7,018 nt of DNA from Clostridia bacterium (GTDB lineage: Bacteria > Bacillota > Clostridia > Oscillospirales > CAG-272). The notes beneath the pieces were generated by a model. The model made no database searches, was not told the origin of the DNA, and was given only the letters and a program-made list of their open reading frames with translations. This document shows, in pieces, positions 1 to 6,370 of the stretch; the first letter of the stretch is position 1; the number at the start of each line of letters is the position of its first letter. The translations under genes and the position numbers were made by a program. The stretch spans positions 1-7,018 of the forward strand of contig JAFOGE010000163.1 in NCBI GenBank assembly GCA_017386965.1. Reading direction: 5' to 3'.

Positions 1-1058
1 AGATCACCGAGATCAAGAACGAGACCTACGGCAACCTCTACATCAAGAACGCAAACGGCGACCTCTTCTACGTTTACGGTGTGTACTCTGCAGACGGCGC
101 AACCCGCTTTGACGCTCTGACCACCAAGCCCGCAGTCGGCGATACCATCACCGTTTACGGTGCTCTGGGTCAGTACAACGGCAACGCACAGATGAAGAAC
201 GCTTGGCTCGTCAGCCAGCTGCCCGAGGCAAACGGTGCGATCGCTCTGCCCGGTGCAAACGCAATCGGTCTGGCACAGGGTCACAACAAGTACACCACTG
301 ATAAGTACACGGTTACCGGCGTGATCAAAGAGATCGCAAACGCGAAGTACGGCAACGTTTATATTCAGGACGAGAAGGGCAACACCTTCTACATCTACGG
401 TCTGTATTCTGCAGACGGCGCAACCCGCTTTGACGCTCTGACCACGCAGCCCGCAGTTGGCGACACCATCACCGTGCTTGGCATTCTCGGCCAGTACAAC
501 GGCGGCGCGCAGATGAAGAACGGCTGGATCACCACGCACACCCCTGCTACCCCTGAGGGCGGCGAAGGCGGCGAAGGTGGCGAAGGCGGCGAAACTCCCA
601 CTCCCTCCGTTCCCGCAGGCGATGCTCTGGCAACCTTCACCTTTGGCGACAACGGCGATGCTGCACACGTTGACGGCCAGGATCTTGGCGCTGAGGCTCA
701 GTACACCGCAGGCGAGTACACCCTCGCACTGACCGGCATGAGCAAGGTTTACGGTCCCGCTTTCGATGCAACGGGCAACTCCTGCATCAAGCTCGGCACC
801 TCCAGCAAGACTGCAACCCTTTCCTTCACCGTTGCTGACGGTGTCAACAAGGTTGTCATTCGCGTTGCTGCTTACAAGGCAAATGCTGCGAAGGTAACCG
901 TAAACGGAACCGAGTATGACATTTCTGCAAACAAGTCCAACGATGGCTCCTACTTCGAGATCACCGTTGATACTTCTGCTACCAAGACGGTTACTCTGGC
1001 AACTGTTGAAGGTGCTTGCAGAGCAATGATCGATTCCATCGCATACTACGCAAACTAA
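1..1058 (+). CDS. Large secreted/surface protein with tandem OB-fold-like repeats, 3' part (5' end outside the window)
   Basis: The reading frame is already open at base 3 and runs to TAA at 1056-1058, giving 351 visible residues. No start codon is convincing: GTG 81 lies inside a repeat and has no ribosome binding site. Numbering from base 3, residues 1-74 and 108-181 are two copies of one module with about 51 of 74 residues identical. Each copy has the pattern YGN-YI followed by FY-YG, YSADGATRFDALTT, PAVGDTITV, GQYNG and AQMKN-W. Alternating beta strands with a GD-ITV turn recall the OB-fold domains of secreted Gram-positive nucleases and surface proteins. A Gly/Glu linker (185-197) and a Thr/Pro stretch follow. 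A C-terminal domain (about 205-351) is rich in beta strands and looks like a beta-sandwich. There is no LPXTG signal or C-terminal membrane segment, so it is probably released or held non-covalently. Codon use is strongly biased (GGC, AAC, GCA, CTG), like gap, which suggests high expression. The function is unknown. A nuclease domain upstream or a ligand-binding adhesin are both possible. Confidence 0.85.
   Translation, partial: ITEIKNETYGNLYIKNANGDLFYVYGVYSADGATRFDALTTKPAVGDTITVYGALGQYNGNAQMKNAWLVSQLPEANGAIALPGANAIGLAQGHNKYTTDKYTVTGVIKEIANAKYGNVYIQDEKGNTFYIYGLYSADGATRFDALTTQPAVGDTITVLGILGQYNGGAQMKNGWITTHTPATPEGGEGGEGGEGGETPTPSVPAGDALATFTFGDNGDAAHVDGQDLGAEAQYTAGEYTLALTGMSKVYGPAFDATGNSCIKLGTSSKTATLSFTVADGVNKVVIRVAAYKANAAKVTVNGTEYDISANKSNDGSYFEITVDTSATKTVTLATVEGACRAMIDSIAYYAN
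3..545 (+). repeat. Two tandem copies of a 107-codon OB-fold-like module
   Basis: Copy 1 is 3-224 and copy 2 is 324-545, with a period of 321 bases (107 codons). The DNA is identical for 38 bases (87-124 against 408-445), which includes the codons for SADGATRFDALTT. Copy 1 is cut by the window edge, so more copies may lie upstream. The stretch between the copies (about residues 75-107) contains the first strand of the second domain. Confidence 0.85.
555..593 (+). repeat. Gly-Gly-Glu codon repeat (interdomain linker)
   Basis: Four units of a 9-base GGC-GGC-GAA type repeat encode EGGEGGEGGEGGE, followed by Thr/Pro residues. This acidic flexible linker separates the OB-fold-like repeats from the C-terminal domain. 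Such in-frame triplet-based repeats can change in length by slippage. Confidence 0.85.
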
Positions 1059-1074
1059 TTTCCGGCAAAGCCCG

Positions 1075-1120
1075 AAAAAGGGGCCTCCACCGCTTTCTGC
1101 GGTGGAGGCCCTCTTCTTGT
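1075..1120. terminator. Bidirectional Rho-independent terminator
   Basis: A perfect 13-base-pair stem (1081-1093 with 1099-1111) has a five-base loop TTTCT. On the plus strand it is followed by CTTCTTG-type T-rich sequence, 23 bases after the surface-protein stop. On the minus strand it is followed by C and then five Ts (complement of 1075-1079), placed to end the DUF4830/SEDS transcript, whose last stop is at 1164. The two genes converge on this shared element. Confidence 0.9.
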
Positions 1121-1163
1121 ATCACGAAAACCGGCGGCGGGGCCGGTGGTCATGACTTTTTGC

Positions 1164-1652
1164 TTATCCCTCAAAGCCGTGCACAAATCCGGAAACGTCC
1201 GCGGAGCAGATGTCGCCTCCGATGACACGGTTTCGATAGACTAAGACGTTGGCATAGACCGTGCCTTCATAGTCCTTATAATTGGTCACGGAGAAGGTAT
1301 AGCGCGTTACGTCCTTTCCCTTGTATTTGGTAAGATTGAGGCCCTGCTCCTTCTGCAGCTCGTTGTAGGCGGCGTAGATCTTGTCGAATTCCTTTGGAAC
1401 GGTCACCGTTTTGACCTCCACAGGCGACGGATCGACCTTCCAGCCGAACTGCGAGAGGAAGGTGGCGGCGTCCTCCGCGCCTTTGACCTTCTCATAGGAA
1501 TAATTGACCTCGGTATCTCCTGCGTTGGCCGAGGTCTGCGAGGAGATGGCGTAGGTGGGGACAAACGCAATCAGGGTGATCAGAACGGTGAGGGCCGCGC
1601 AGATCACGCCGACCATCTTTACAGTGCTTGCACGTAGGGAATAGATAAACAT
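1164..1652 (-). CDS. Membrane-anchored DUF4830-type protein
   Basis: A protein of 162 residues. The ATG at 1652 (MFIYSLRAST) is chosen over upstream in-frame ATGs (1685, 1670) because GGAGG at 1663-1659 lies six bases before it. Residues 11-36 form one hydrophobic segment, a signal anchor or uncleaved signal peptide. The rest is predicted to be extracytoplasmic. Residues 60-160 carry the pattern FLSQFGW, VPKEFD-IY--YNELQKEQG-NL--YKGKD, RYTFSVTNY, ANVLVYRNRVIGGDICS and GFVHGF. I recognise this as the Firmicutes family DUF4830, which has no known biochemical role. It is the last gene after the SEDS polymerase (54 bases between stop and start), so a link to envelope growth is possible, but that rests on position only. 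Translation may be controlled by the hairpin over its ribosome binding site. Confidence 0.85.
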   Translation of the reverse strand: MFIYSLRASTVKMVGVICAALTVLITLIAFVPTYAISSQTSANAGDTEVNYSYEKVKGAEDAATFLSQFGWKVDPSPVEVKTVTVPKEFDKIYAAYNELQKEQGLNLTKYKGKDVTRYTFSVTNYKDYEGTVYANVLVYRNRVIGGDICSADVSGFVHGFEG

Positions 1653-1654
1653 AG

Positions 1655-1706
1655 AGCGCCTCCGATCCATATATTTCTGGTCCAATATATGAATCTGTGA
1701 GGCGCT
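1655..1706 (-). promoter_or_regulatory. Long RNA hairpin that buries the DUF4830 gene's ribosome binding site
   Basis: Read on the minus strand, an outer 8-base-pair stem pairs AGCGCCTC (1706-1699) with GAGGCGCT (1662-1655). A small internal loop (three bases against one) leads to an inner 12-base-pair stem (1695-1684 with 1675-1664, one G-U pair) closed by an eight-base loop. The Shine-Dalgarno GGAGG (1663-1659) lies almost wholly in the outer stem. The 5' arm begins directly after the SEDS stop codon (1709-1707), so a ribosome ending there would open the outer stem. This geometry fits translational coupling. No T-tract follows, so it is not a terminator. An RNA-stability or processing role is an alternative. 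Confidence 0.6.
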
Positions 1707-2879
1707 TTATGTATGAAGCAGGGAAATATCAATATCAAAATTTCCGGGCGTTACGGCATCGCGTACGGCCTTGGAATGCGAGAAGACGTTGTGCAGCATT
1801 CCAAACATCATATAGATCGCGAGCATGGAGGAGCCGCCGCAGGAGAGGAAGGGCAGGGTGATGCCGATTACCGGGAGCATAGCGAAGCACATTCCGATAT
1901 TGAGCAGGATCTGTACGATCAGCATTCCTCCCACGCCCACGCAGATCAGTCCACCGTAGTCGGAGCGGGATGCCATGCGCGCGATCATGAAGATGCGCAC
2001 GACCATCACCATAAAGAGGATCAGAACAATTCCTCCTCCGAGGAATCCGAATTTCTCGCACACCGTTGCGTAAATAAAGTCGGTGTGTGAGGCGGGAAGG
2101 ACCTCGTAGCGTCCTCCCGTCATCAGCCCCACGCCGAAGAAGCCGCCTGCCGCGATGGCGTCACGGCTGAGCAGGGATTGCATTCCCTTTCCCAAGGGAT
2201 CCAGCTCCGGGTTGAAGCCAACGATGATGCGCTGCTGCTGATATTCGGCCAGATGCTCCCAGATATAGGGGGCAAGCAGGAGGACCAGTGCAGCCGCACC
2301 CGCAAAATAACCGGGATGCAGTCCCGCACAAAAGAGCATCACCATGAGAATCCCCGCATAGATGAGGGCAACGCCAAGATCCCCCGAGAGCAGGATCAGA
2401 CCGATGATCAGGAGGGCGTGCCCCATCAGGGGCAGGAGCGTTAAGGGACGGTTGATCTTGTCCCTCACGGTAAAGAGATGCTTTGAGAAGGTACAGATAA
2501 AGGTGAATTTGACGAACTCCGAGGGCTGGATCATCATGCCGATGCCGGGAATGCGAAGCCAGCTGCGGTTGGAGGTTTCCATGTTGGCGCCGCTTTCACC
2601 AAGAAGTAGCGTCAGAGCGAGCAGCAGGACCGAGCCGATGAGCATAGGGAGCCAAAGCTTATCCACAATCACGTGATAGTCCACACTCGCGATGACTGCC
2701 GTTACGATCAGACCGAGAAAGAAGATGAAGATCTGCATCTTCAGCTTGGACATTCCAAAATTGTCCACGGCTCCGTACACGGTGACGATGCTGATCAGGG
2801 AGAGGAGCGTGGCAGAGGAAAACAGCACGGGGTCCAGATTGCGGATAACGGATTTTACAAGATTCCACGCCTTTTCCAT
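1707..2879 (-). CDS. FtsW/RodA/SpoVE (SEDS) family peptidoglycan glycosyltransferase, RodA-like
   Basis: A membrane protein of 390 residues with about ten hydrophobic segments, the usual size for the family. SEDS proteins polymerise lipid II into glycan strands together with a class B penicillin-binding protein. Family motifs seen are WLRIPGIGMMIQPSEFVK (107-124), a NPELDPLGKG loop (223-232), SHTDFIYA (264-271) holding the expected catalytic Asp267, EKFGFLGGG (275-283) and PVIGITLPFLSCGGSS (336-351). The DPLG-type loop is closer to RodA than to FtsW, but the split cannot be settled here. The ATG at 2879 is chosen because AAAGGAG lies seven bases upstream. A 24-residue longer form is open but would translate through a terminator hairpin. 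Oddity: Cys347 replaces the usual aromatic residue in the SYGGSS motif. The gene lies between proS and a DUF4830 gene, with no penicillin-binding protein beside it in the window. Confidence 0.92.
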   Translation of the reverse strand: MEKAWNLVKSVIRNLDPVLFSSATLLSLISIVTVYGAVDNFGMSKLKMQIFIFFLGLIVTAVIASVDYHVIVDKLWLPMLIGSVLLLALTLLLGESGANMETSNRSWLRIPGIGMMIQPSEFVKFTFICTFSKHLFTVRDKINRPLTLLPLMGHALLIIGLILLSGDLGVALIYAGILMVMLFCAGLHPGYFAGAAALVLLLAPYIWEHLAEYQQQRIIVGFNPELDPLGKGMQSLLSRDAIAAGGFFGVGLMTGGRYEVLPASHTDFIYATVCEKFGFLGGGIVLILFMVMVVRIFMIARMASRSDYGGLICVGVGGMLIVQILLNIGMCFAMLPVIGITLPFLSCGGSSMLAIYMMFGMLHNVFSHSKAVRDAVTPGNFDIDISLLHT

Positions 2880-2886
2880 AGGCAAG

Positions 2887-2893
2887 CTCCTTT
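2887..2893 (-). promoter_or_regulatory. Ribosome binding site that fixes the SEDS gene start
   Basis: AAAGGAG on the minus strand, seven bases before the ATG at 2879. No comparable site precedes the alternative ATG at 2951, which overlaps the proS tail region and the terminator-like hairpin. Confidence 0.8.
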
Positions 2894-2910
2894 CTTTTTC
2901 ACTATCGACG

Positions 2911-2947
2911 GGGAAAAGAAGGGGAACTTCGTTCTCGGAAGCTCCCC
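2911..2947 (-). terminator. Terminator or attenuator between proS and the SEDS gene
   Basis: On the minus strand GGGGAGCTTC (2947-2938) pairs with GAAGTTCCCC (2930-2921), a 10-base-pair stem with one G-U pair and a seven-base loop. TTCTTTT follows (2920-2914). It starts 10 bases after the proS stop codon. The T-tract is interrupted, so read-through into the SEDS gene is likely, since I see no convincing promoter of its own in the short gap. Confidence 0.7.
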
Positions 2948-2957
2948 TCATGCTTGT

Positions 2958-4400
2958 TTAATACTGTCTGCCCCAGATGACCATATGGCGCGCGGGCTTG
3001 CCGCAGCAGGCGCAAACGTCAGAGAGGTGATCCTCTACGAAGGGGATGCAACGGGACTTTACGCCGCCGGTAACGTCCTTGATCTCCTCCTCGCAGGCGG
3101 TTTCGCCGCACCACATTGCCTTGATATAGCCGGACTTCTCCCGTGCGATCTCCAGAAATTCCTCTCTGGAGTGTGCCTCATAGGTGCGGCTCGTGCGGTT
3201 TTCCAGTGCGCGCTGATACAGCTCGTCGTGGACCTTCTGCAGGGCCTTCTCGACCTCCTCGGCAAGATTGTCCAGGGATACGAAGGTTTTCTCGCGGGTG
3301 ACGCGGCTGACCAGGACGCAGGAGTTGTTCTCAATGTCGCGCGGACCGATCTCCAAGCGGAGCGGAACGCCCTGCATCTCGTACTGGCTGAACTTCCATC
3401 CGGTGGAGTTCTCACTGTCATCGAGCTTAACGCGGAAGCGCTTGGAAAGCTCACGCTTGATCTCGCCCGCCTTCTCCAGTACGCCCTCCTTGTGCTGGGC
3501 AACGGGAATGATGGCCAGCTGGATGGGAGCGATGCGGGGAGGAAGAATCAGACCGTTATCGTCGCCGTGCGTCATGATGATGGCGCCGATCATACGGGTG
3601 GAAACGCCCCAGGAGGTCTGGTGCGGATATTTTTGCGTGTTGTCGCGCGCGGTGAAGGTGATGTCGAAGGCCTTTGCAAAGCCGTCGCCAAAGTAGTGCG
3701 TGGTGCCTCCCTGGAGTGCCACACCGTTGTGCATCATAGGCTCAATGGTGTAGGTTTCCTCGGCTCCCGCAAACTTTTCCTTTTCGGTCTTGCGTCCCGT
3801 GTATGCGGGGATGGCCAGCGACTCGGCGTAGAAGTCCTCGTACACCTTCAGCATCTGCAAGTTTTCCTCGCGTGCCTCCTCGGCGGTTTCGTGCATGGTA
3901 TGTCCCTCCTGCCAGAGGAACTCGGAGGTGCGCAGGAAGGGACGGGTGGTCTTTTCCCAACGTACCACGTTACACCACTGGTTATAGAGCTTGGGCAGGT
4001 CGCGGTAGGACTGGATGATGTTGCGGAAATGCTCGCAGAAGAGCGTTTCGGAGGTCGGACGAACGCAAAGACGCTCGGAGAGCTTGTTCTCTCCGCCGAT
4101 CGTTACCCAAGCGCACTCGGGAGCAAAGCCCTCCACGTGATCCTTCTCTTTTTGCAGGAGGCTCTCGGGGATGAACATGGGCATATAGACGTTCTCATGT
4201 CCCAGCTCCTTAAAGCGGGCATCCAGATCCCTCTGGATGTTCTCCCAGATCGCATAGCCGTAGGGACGGATGATCATGCATCCCTTTACGCCGGAATAGT
4301 CCACCAGCTCGGCCTTCTTGACCACATCGGTGTACCACTGCGCAAAATCCACGTCCATTGACGTGATCTGCTCTACCATTTTTGCATTGTTCTTTGCCAT
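2958..4400 (-). CDS. proS: Prolyl-tRNA synthetase, archaeal/eukaryote-like (type 3) form
   Basis: A class II aminoacyl-tRNA synthetase of 480 residues that charges tRNA-Pro with proline using ATP in the cytoplasm. The length and the C-terminal Tyr480 fit the type 3 ProRS group, which lacks the large editing insertion of the Escherichia coli form. Seen in order: motif 1 region (about 45-78), the RPTSET loop (114-119), motif 2 RWEK-TRPFLRTSEFLWQEGH (147-167), QGGTTHYFG (230-238), motif 3 with Arg269 near GVSTRMIGA, an anticodon-binding domain (about 290-400), and a C-terminal zinc-type domain with Cys431, Cys436, Cys463 and Cys466. The ATG at 4400 is preceded by AGAGG seven bases upstream. The gene has its own consensus promoter, and its leader of about 55 bases is too short for a T-box. 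It is first in the minus-strand cluster. Confidence 0.97.
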   Translation of the reverse strand: MAKNNAKMVEQITSMDVDFAQWYTDVVKKAELVDYSGVKGCMIIRPYGYAIWENIQRDLDARFKELGHENVYMPMFIPESLLQKEKDHVEGFAPECAWVTIGGENKLSERLCVRPTSETLFCEHFRNIIQSYRDLPKLYNQWCNVVRWEKTTRPFLRTSEFLWQEGHTMHETAEEAREENLQMLKVYEDFYAESLAIPAYTGRKTEKEKFAGAEETYTIEPMMHNGVALQGGTTHYFGDGFAKAFDITFTARDNTQKYPHQTSWGVSTRMIGAIIMTHGDDNGLILPPRIAPIQLAIIPVAQHKEGVLEKAGEIKRELSKRFRVKLDDSENSTGWKFSQYEMQGVPLRLEIGPRDIENNSCVLVSRVTREKTFVSLDNLAEEVEKALQKVHDELYQRALENRTSRTYEAHSREEFLEIAREKSGYIKAMWCGETACEEEIKDVTGGVKSRCIPFVEDHLSDVCACCGKPARHMVIWGRQY

Positions 4401-4463
4401 AACAAACCTCTTCTTTTCCTTGGCGGTGATGTCTGCATAAAAGCATAATATTACATAATACTA

Positions 4464-4492
4464 ATTATAACGCAAGGATCAGCAAATGTCAA
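4464..4492 (-). promoter_or_regulatory. Perfect-consensus sigma-A promoter of proS
   Basis: On the minus strand TTGACA (4492-4487), a 17-base spacer and TATAAT (4469-4464). Transcription should begin near 4457, giving a leader of about 55 bases before the proS ATG. The stretch 4401-4520 between proS and the divergent glycosyltransferase gene is AT-rich. I found no equally good plus-strand promoter in it. Confidence 0.9.
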
Positions 4493-4520
4493 GATTTTTT
4501 TGAGAAATGAGGGGAAAGAG

Positions 4521-5240
4521 ATGGGGGAGATCTACCTATGCGGTGTGCGGATCGACGCGCTTTGGAGAAGGGAGGCACTCGGCAGAGCCTTGGACGGCGA
4601 GGACTTGACCTGCGTTATTACGCCAAATCTGTTGATGCTGCAGGCTTGCCGGCGGGATGCAGAGCTGCGAAGGCTGCTCTGTTCGGCCGATCTTTCGCTG
4701 CCGGACGGAGCGGGCGTTTTGCGCTTGGCAAAGCGGCATGGAACGCCTCTCCCGGAGCGGATCGCGGGGATCGACTTTGGTGAGGATTTGCTTGACGAGG
4801 CGGAAAGGCGAGGGCTTCGTGTCTTCCTTCTCGGGGGAAGGGAGGGGATCGCTCTGCGCGCCTCCGAGCGGCTTCTGCGCACCCATCCGCGCCTACGGAT
4901 CTGCGGGGTACAAAACGGTTATTTTGACCGAGAGGGAGCGGAAAACGAAGCCATCCTGGACCGCATTCGCCGTCGCAGGACCGATATTTTGCTGGTCTGT
5001 CTTGGCTTTCCCCTGCAGGAGCGCTGGATCCTGGAGAACCGAGATGCACTGGCGGGCGTGCGGGTTGCGGCGGGGCTTGGGGGAAGCTTGGACGTTTGGG
5101 CAGGGAGGGTTCGACGTGCGCCGCGACCCTTCCGTGCCGTGGGACTGGAATGGGCATGGCGGATGCTGTGCCAGCCCGAGCGCTTGCGGCATCTGCCGTC
5201 TTTGCTCCACGGGGCGCTTTATCGAGAAAAAAAGGAATGA
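4521..5240 (+). CDS. WecG/TagA/CpsF-family glycosyltransferase (GT26)
   Basis: A protein of 239 residues. The ATG at 4521 is preceded by GAGGGG with six bases between. An in-frame TTG at 4500 would add seven residues but is less likely. The family moves a sugar, typically N-acetylmannosamine from UDP, onto an undecaprenyl-diphosphate-linked GlcNAc on the inner membrane face, in the pathways for teichoic acid linkage units or surface polysaccharides. Seen: ITPN (33-36), PDGAGV (61-66) with Asp62 matching the family's catalytic aspartate, VFLLGG (101-106), NGYFD (132-136), LLVCLGFPLQERWI (157-170), GLGGSLDVWAGRVRRAP (185-201), and LEWAWRML (209-216) with QPERLRH. The basic C-terminal part is the region used for membrane attachment in TagA. 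The actual donor sugar cannot be read from sequence. It stands alone, divergent from proS. It is richer in GC and in CGG/GGG/AGG codons than the flanking genes, which fits modest expression. Confidence 0.9.
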   Translation: MGEIYLCGVRIDALWRREALGRALDGEDLTCVITPNLLMLQACRRDAELRRLLCSADLSLPDGAGVLRLAKRHGTPLPERIAGIDFGEDLLDEAERRGLRVFLLGGREGIALRASERLLRTHPRLRICGVQNGYFDREGAENEAILDRIRRRRTDILLVCLGFPLQERWILENRDALAGVRVAAGLGGSLDVWAGRVRRAPRPFRAVGLEWAWRMLCQPERLRHLPSLLHGALYREKKE

Positions 5241-5268
5241 CGGTATGCCTTACGGTACGCCGTCATTT
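5227..5268. terminator. Convergent terminator overlapping the glycosyltransferase 3' end
   Basis: The stem is 5236-5249 with 5254-5267: an 8-base-pair core AATGACGG/CCGTCATT, then a G-U pair, one mismatch and four more pairs, with loop TTAC. On the minus strand it is followed by two Cs and seven Ts (complement of 5227-5233), a strong terminator for the lipoprotein gene, whose stop is at 5294. On the plus strand only TTT plus CC follows, so it is weaker in that direction. The A-run doubles as the Lys codons at the end of the glycosyltransferase. Confidence 0.8.
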
Positions 5269-5293
5269 CCAATTCTACAGTTGCTTGATCGAA

Positions 5294-6331
5294 TTACTTC
5301 TTTTCGTCGTCCACGGAGGGAAGCGTATCCTCACTCTTCAAAAGATCCCCGTCCGCGCAATGTACGGTGTAATCTCCCGTACCCTCATTCCAATTCGCAC
5401 TTTTACGGATGGCCTTCCACTGCTCCACAGTGCCCGTAAAGAAGATGTCCTTCAATGCCTCGCAGTTGAGAAACGCCTTCGACTCAATTTGCTTCAGCGT
5501 ATCGGGCAACGTTACCTTCTCCAACCGCTTCATATTCGCAAAACCGCCCGAAAGAATACGATCAACCGCATTGGGGATTCCATCGCTCTCGGAGGATTCC
5601 ATGGCCCCCTTGACGGTTACCTCCGTCAGACGCGCCGCAAAGAAGTCCGCGAAGCGGGAATCGGTATCATACGTCGCATACTTCTTGCCGTTGATCTCGA
5701 TATAACTGCTATTGAAGAGCGCAGTTATCCCCATTATGGATCCCACATCCGAGCCCGGGGAGAGCATCGTGCCGGAGCTTGTGCCGGTACCTACGGTGAT
5801 GTTTGCGAATCCACCGCTTCCAAGGCCGGCATCTCCGCCAACGTAAACAAATTTCTCATCTATGGATGTCGTTCCCATGACGCGCACCCCACAGGAAAGG
5901 AATTTCACCCCTCCCATAGACACAACGCCGGTTTGCACTTCATCCGTTTCCTTCTCTGTCGCCGTGGTATACGGCTCGCTTGCGGTTTCGCTGCTGACAT
6001 CGGGAACGCTTTCATCGGGGACACCGGTATCACTTTCCACGTCGGGCTGAGAGGTTTCTGCCTCTACCGTTCCATCCGAGCCTTCAAGGTCGCCCCCCAT
6101 CATCAGTGTCACGGTGCCGTAAACCAGCGGATCTGCAAGAAGCTGCTCCACGGGCAGAGAAAGCGCATATTCGTCCTCGTAGACCACGGTAACCATGTCC
6201 TCGCCAAAAAGGATGTCCTTGATCGCAATGATCTTTTCCTGTTCTTGCTTTCCGTTGCAGCCCACCAGCATCAGCAACGACAGTGCCAACACCAGACAAG
6301 AGGCAATCATTCGGATTCTTATGCTTCTCAT
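5294..6331 (-). CDS. Lipoprotein with C-terminal BspA-like leucine-rich repeat segment
   Basis: A protein of 345 residues. The ATG at 6331 (MRSIRIRMIAS) is chosen because GGAGG lies eight bases upstream and the next residues make a proper signal peptide. A form seven residues longer is open. Basic residues and a hydrophobic core end in the lipobox LVGC, so Cys25 should be lipid-modified and the protein held on the outer face of the membrane. Residues about 83-133 are a low-complexity acidic Ser/Thr/Pro/Glu linker. Residues 138-245 form a Gly- and Ser-rich beta-type region that I do not recognise. Residues 262-330 match the LRR_5/BspA style of Clostridia and Bacteroidetes surface proteins: GGFANMKRLEKVTLPDTLKQIE, AFLNCEALKDIFFTG, VEQWKAI, and a closing W-N then YTVHCADGDL. 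Such repeats usually mediate binding. The partner is unknown. It is a single-gene unit with its own promoter and terminator, convergent with the glycosyltransferase. Confidence 0.88.
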   Translation of the reverse strand: MRSIRIRMIASCLVLALSLLMLVGCNGKQEQEKIIAIKDILFGEDMVTVVYEDEYALSLPVEQLLADPLVYGTVTLMMGGDLEGSDGTVEAETSQPDVESDTGVPDESVPDVSSETASEPYTTATEKETDEVQTGVVSMGGVKFLSCGVRVMGTTSIDEKFVYVGGDAGLGSGGFANITVGTGTSSGTMLSPGSDVGSIMGITALFNSSYIEINGKKYATYDTDSRFADFFAARLTEVTVKGAMESSESDGIPNAVDRILSGGFANMKRLEKVTLPDTLKQIESKAFLNCEALKDIFFTGTVEQWKAIRKSANWNEGTGDYTVHCADGDLLKSEDTLPSVDDEKK

Positions 6332-6353
6332 TTTTTCTTCCTCCGCGATCAAA

Positions 6354-6364
6354 ATCCAATGGAT
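6354..6364. promoter_or_regulatory. Short palindrome at the predicted lipoprotein transcription start
   Basis: ATCCA-A-TGGAT, a 5+5 inverted repeat around one base, covers about +1 to +11 of the lipoprotein transcript. It is short and unrelated in sequence to the spacer palindrome, so operator function is only a possibility. Confidence 0.25.
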
Positions 6365-6370
6365 GGTATT

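Noticed and set aside
2880..2951. 24-residue N-terminal extension of the SEDS protein
   Set aside because: The extension is hydrophilic, has no ribosome binding site, is encoded across a terminator-like hairpin, and is followed by a well-placed AAAGGAG before the ATG at 2879.
2673..4361. Plus-strand open frame of 562 codons opposite proS and the SEDS gene start
   Set aside because: It is antisense to proS, which has unmistakable ProRS motifs, a promoter and a ribosome binding site. The translated product is a low-complexity shadow with no recognisable domain and no ribosome binding site. It arises from the codon bias of the opposite strand.
4401..4457. T-box riboswitch ahead of proS
   Set aside because: The leader from the consensus promoter is only about 55 bases, far too short for a T-box, and contains no specifier stem or terminator/antiterminator pair.
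4441..4500. Possible plus-strand promoter for the glycosyltransferase
   Set aside because: Several -10-like AT motifs exist, but none has a -35 box at a suitable distance.
4618..5157. Minus-strand open frames (179, 116, 116 and 105 codons) opposite the glycosyltransferase
   Set aside because: The Pro/Arg/Ser-rich products are typical antisense shadows of a GC-rich gene. The plus-strand frame carries all WecG/TagA motifs.
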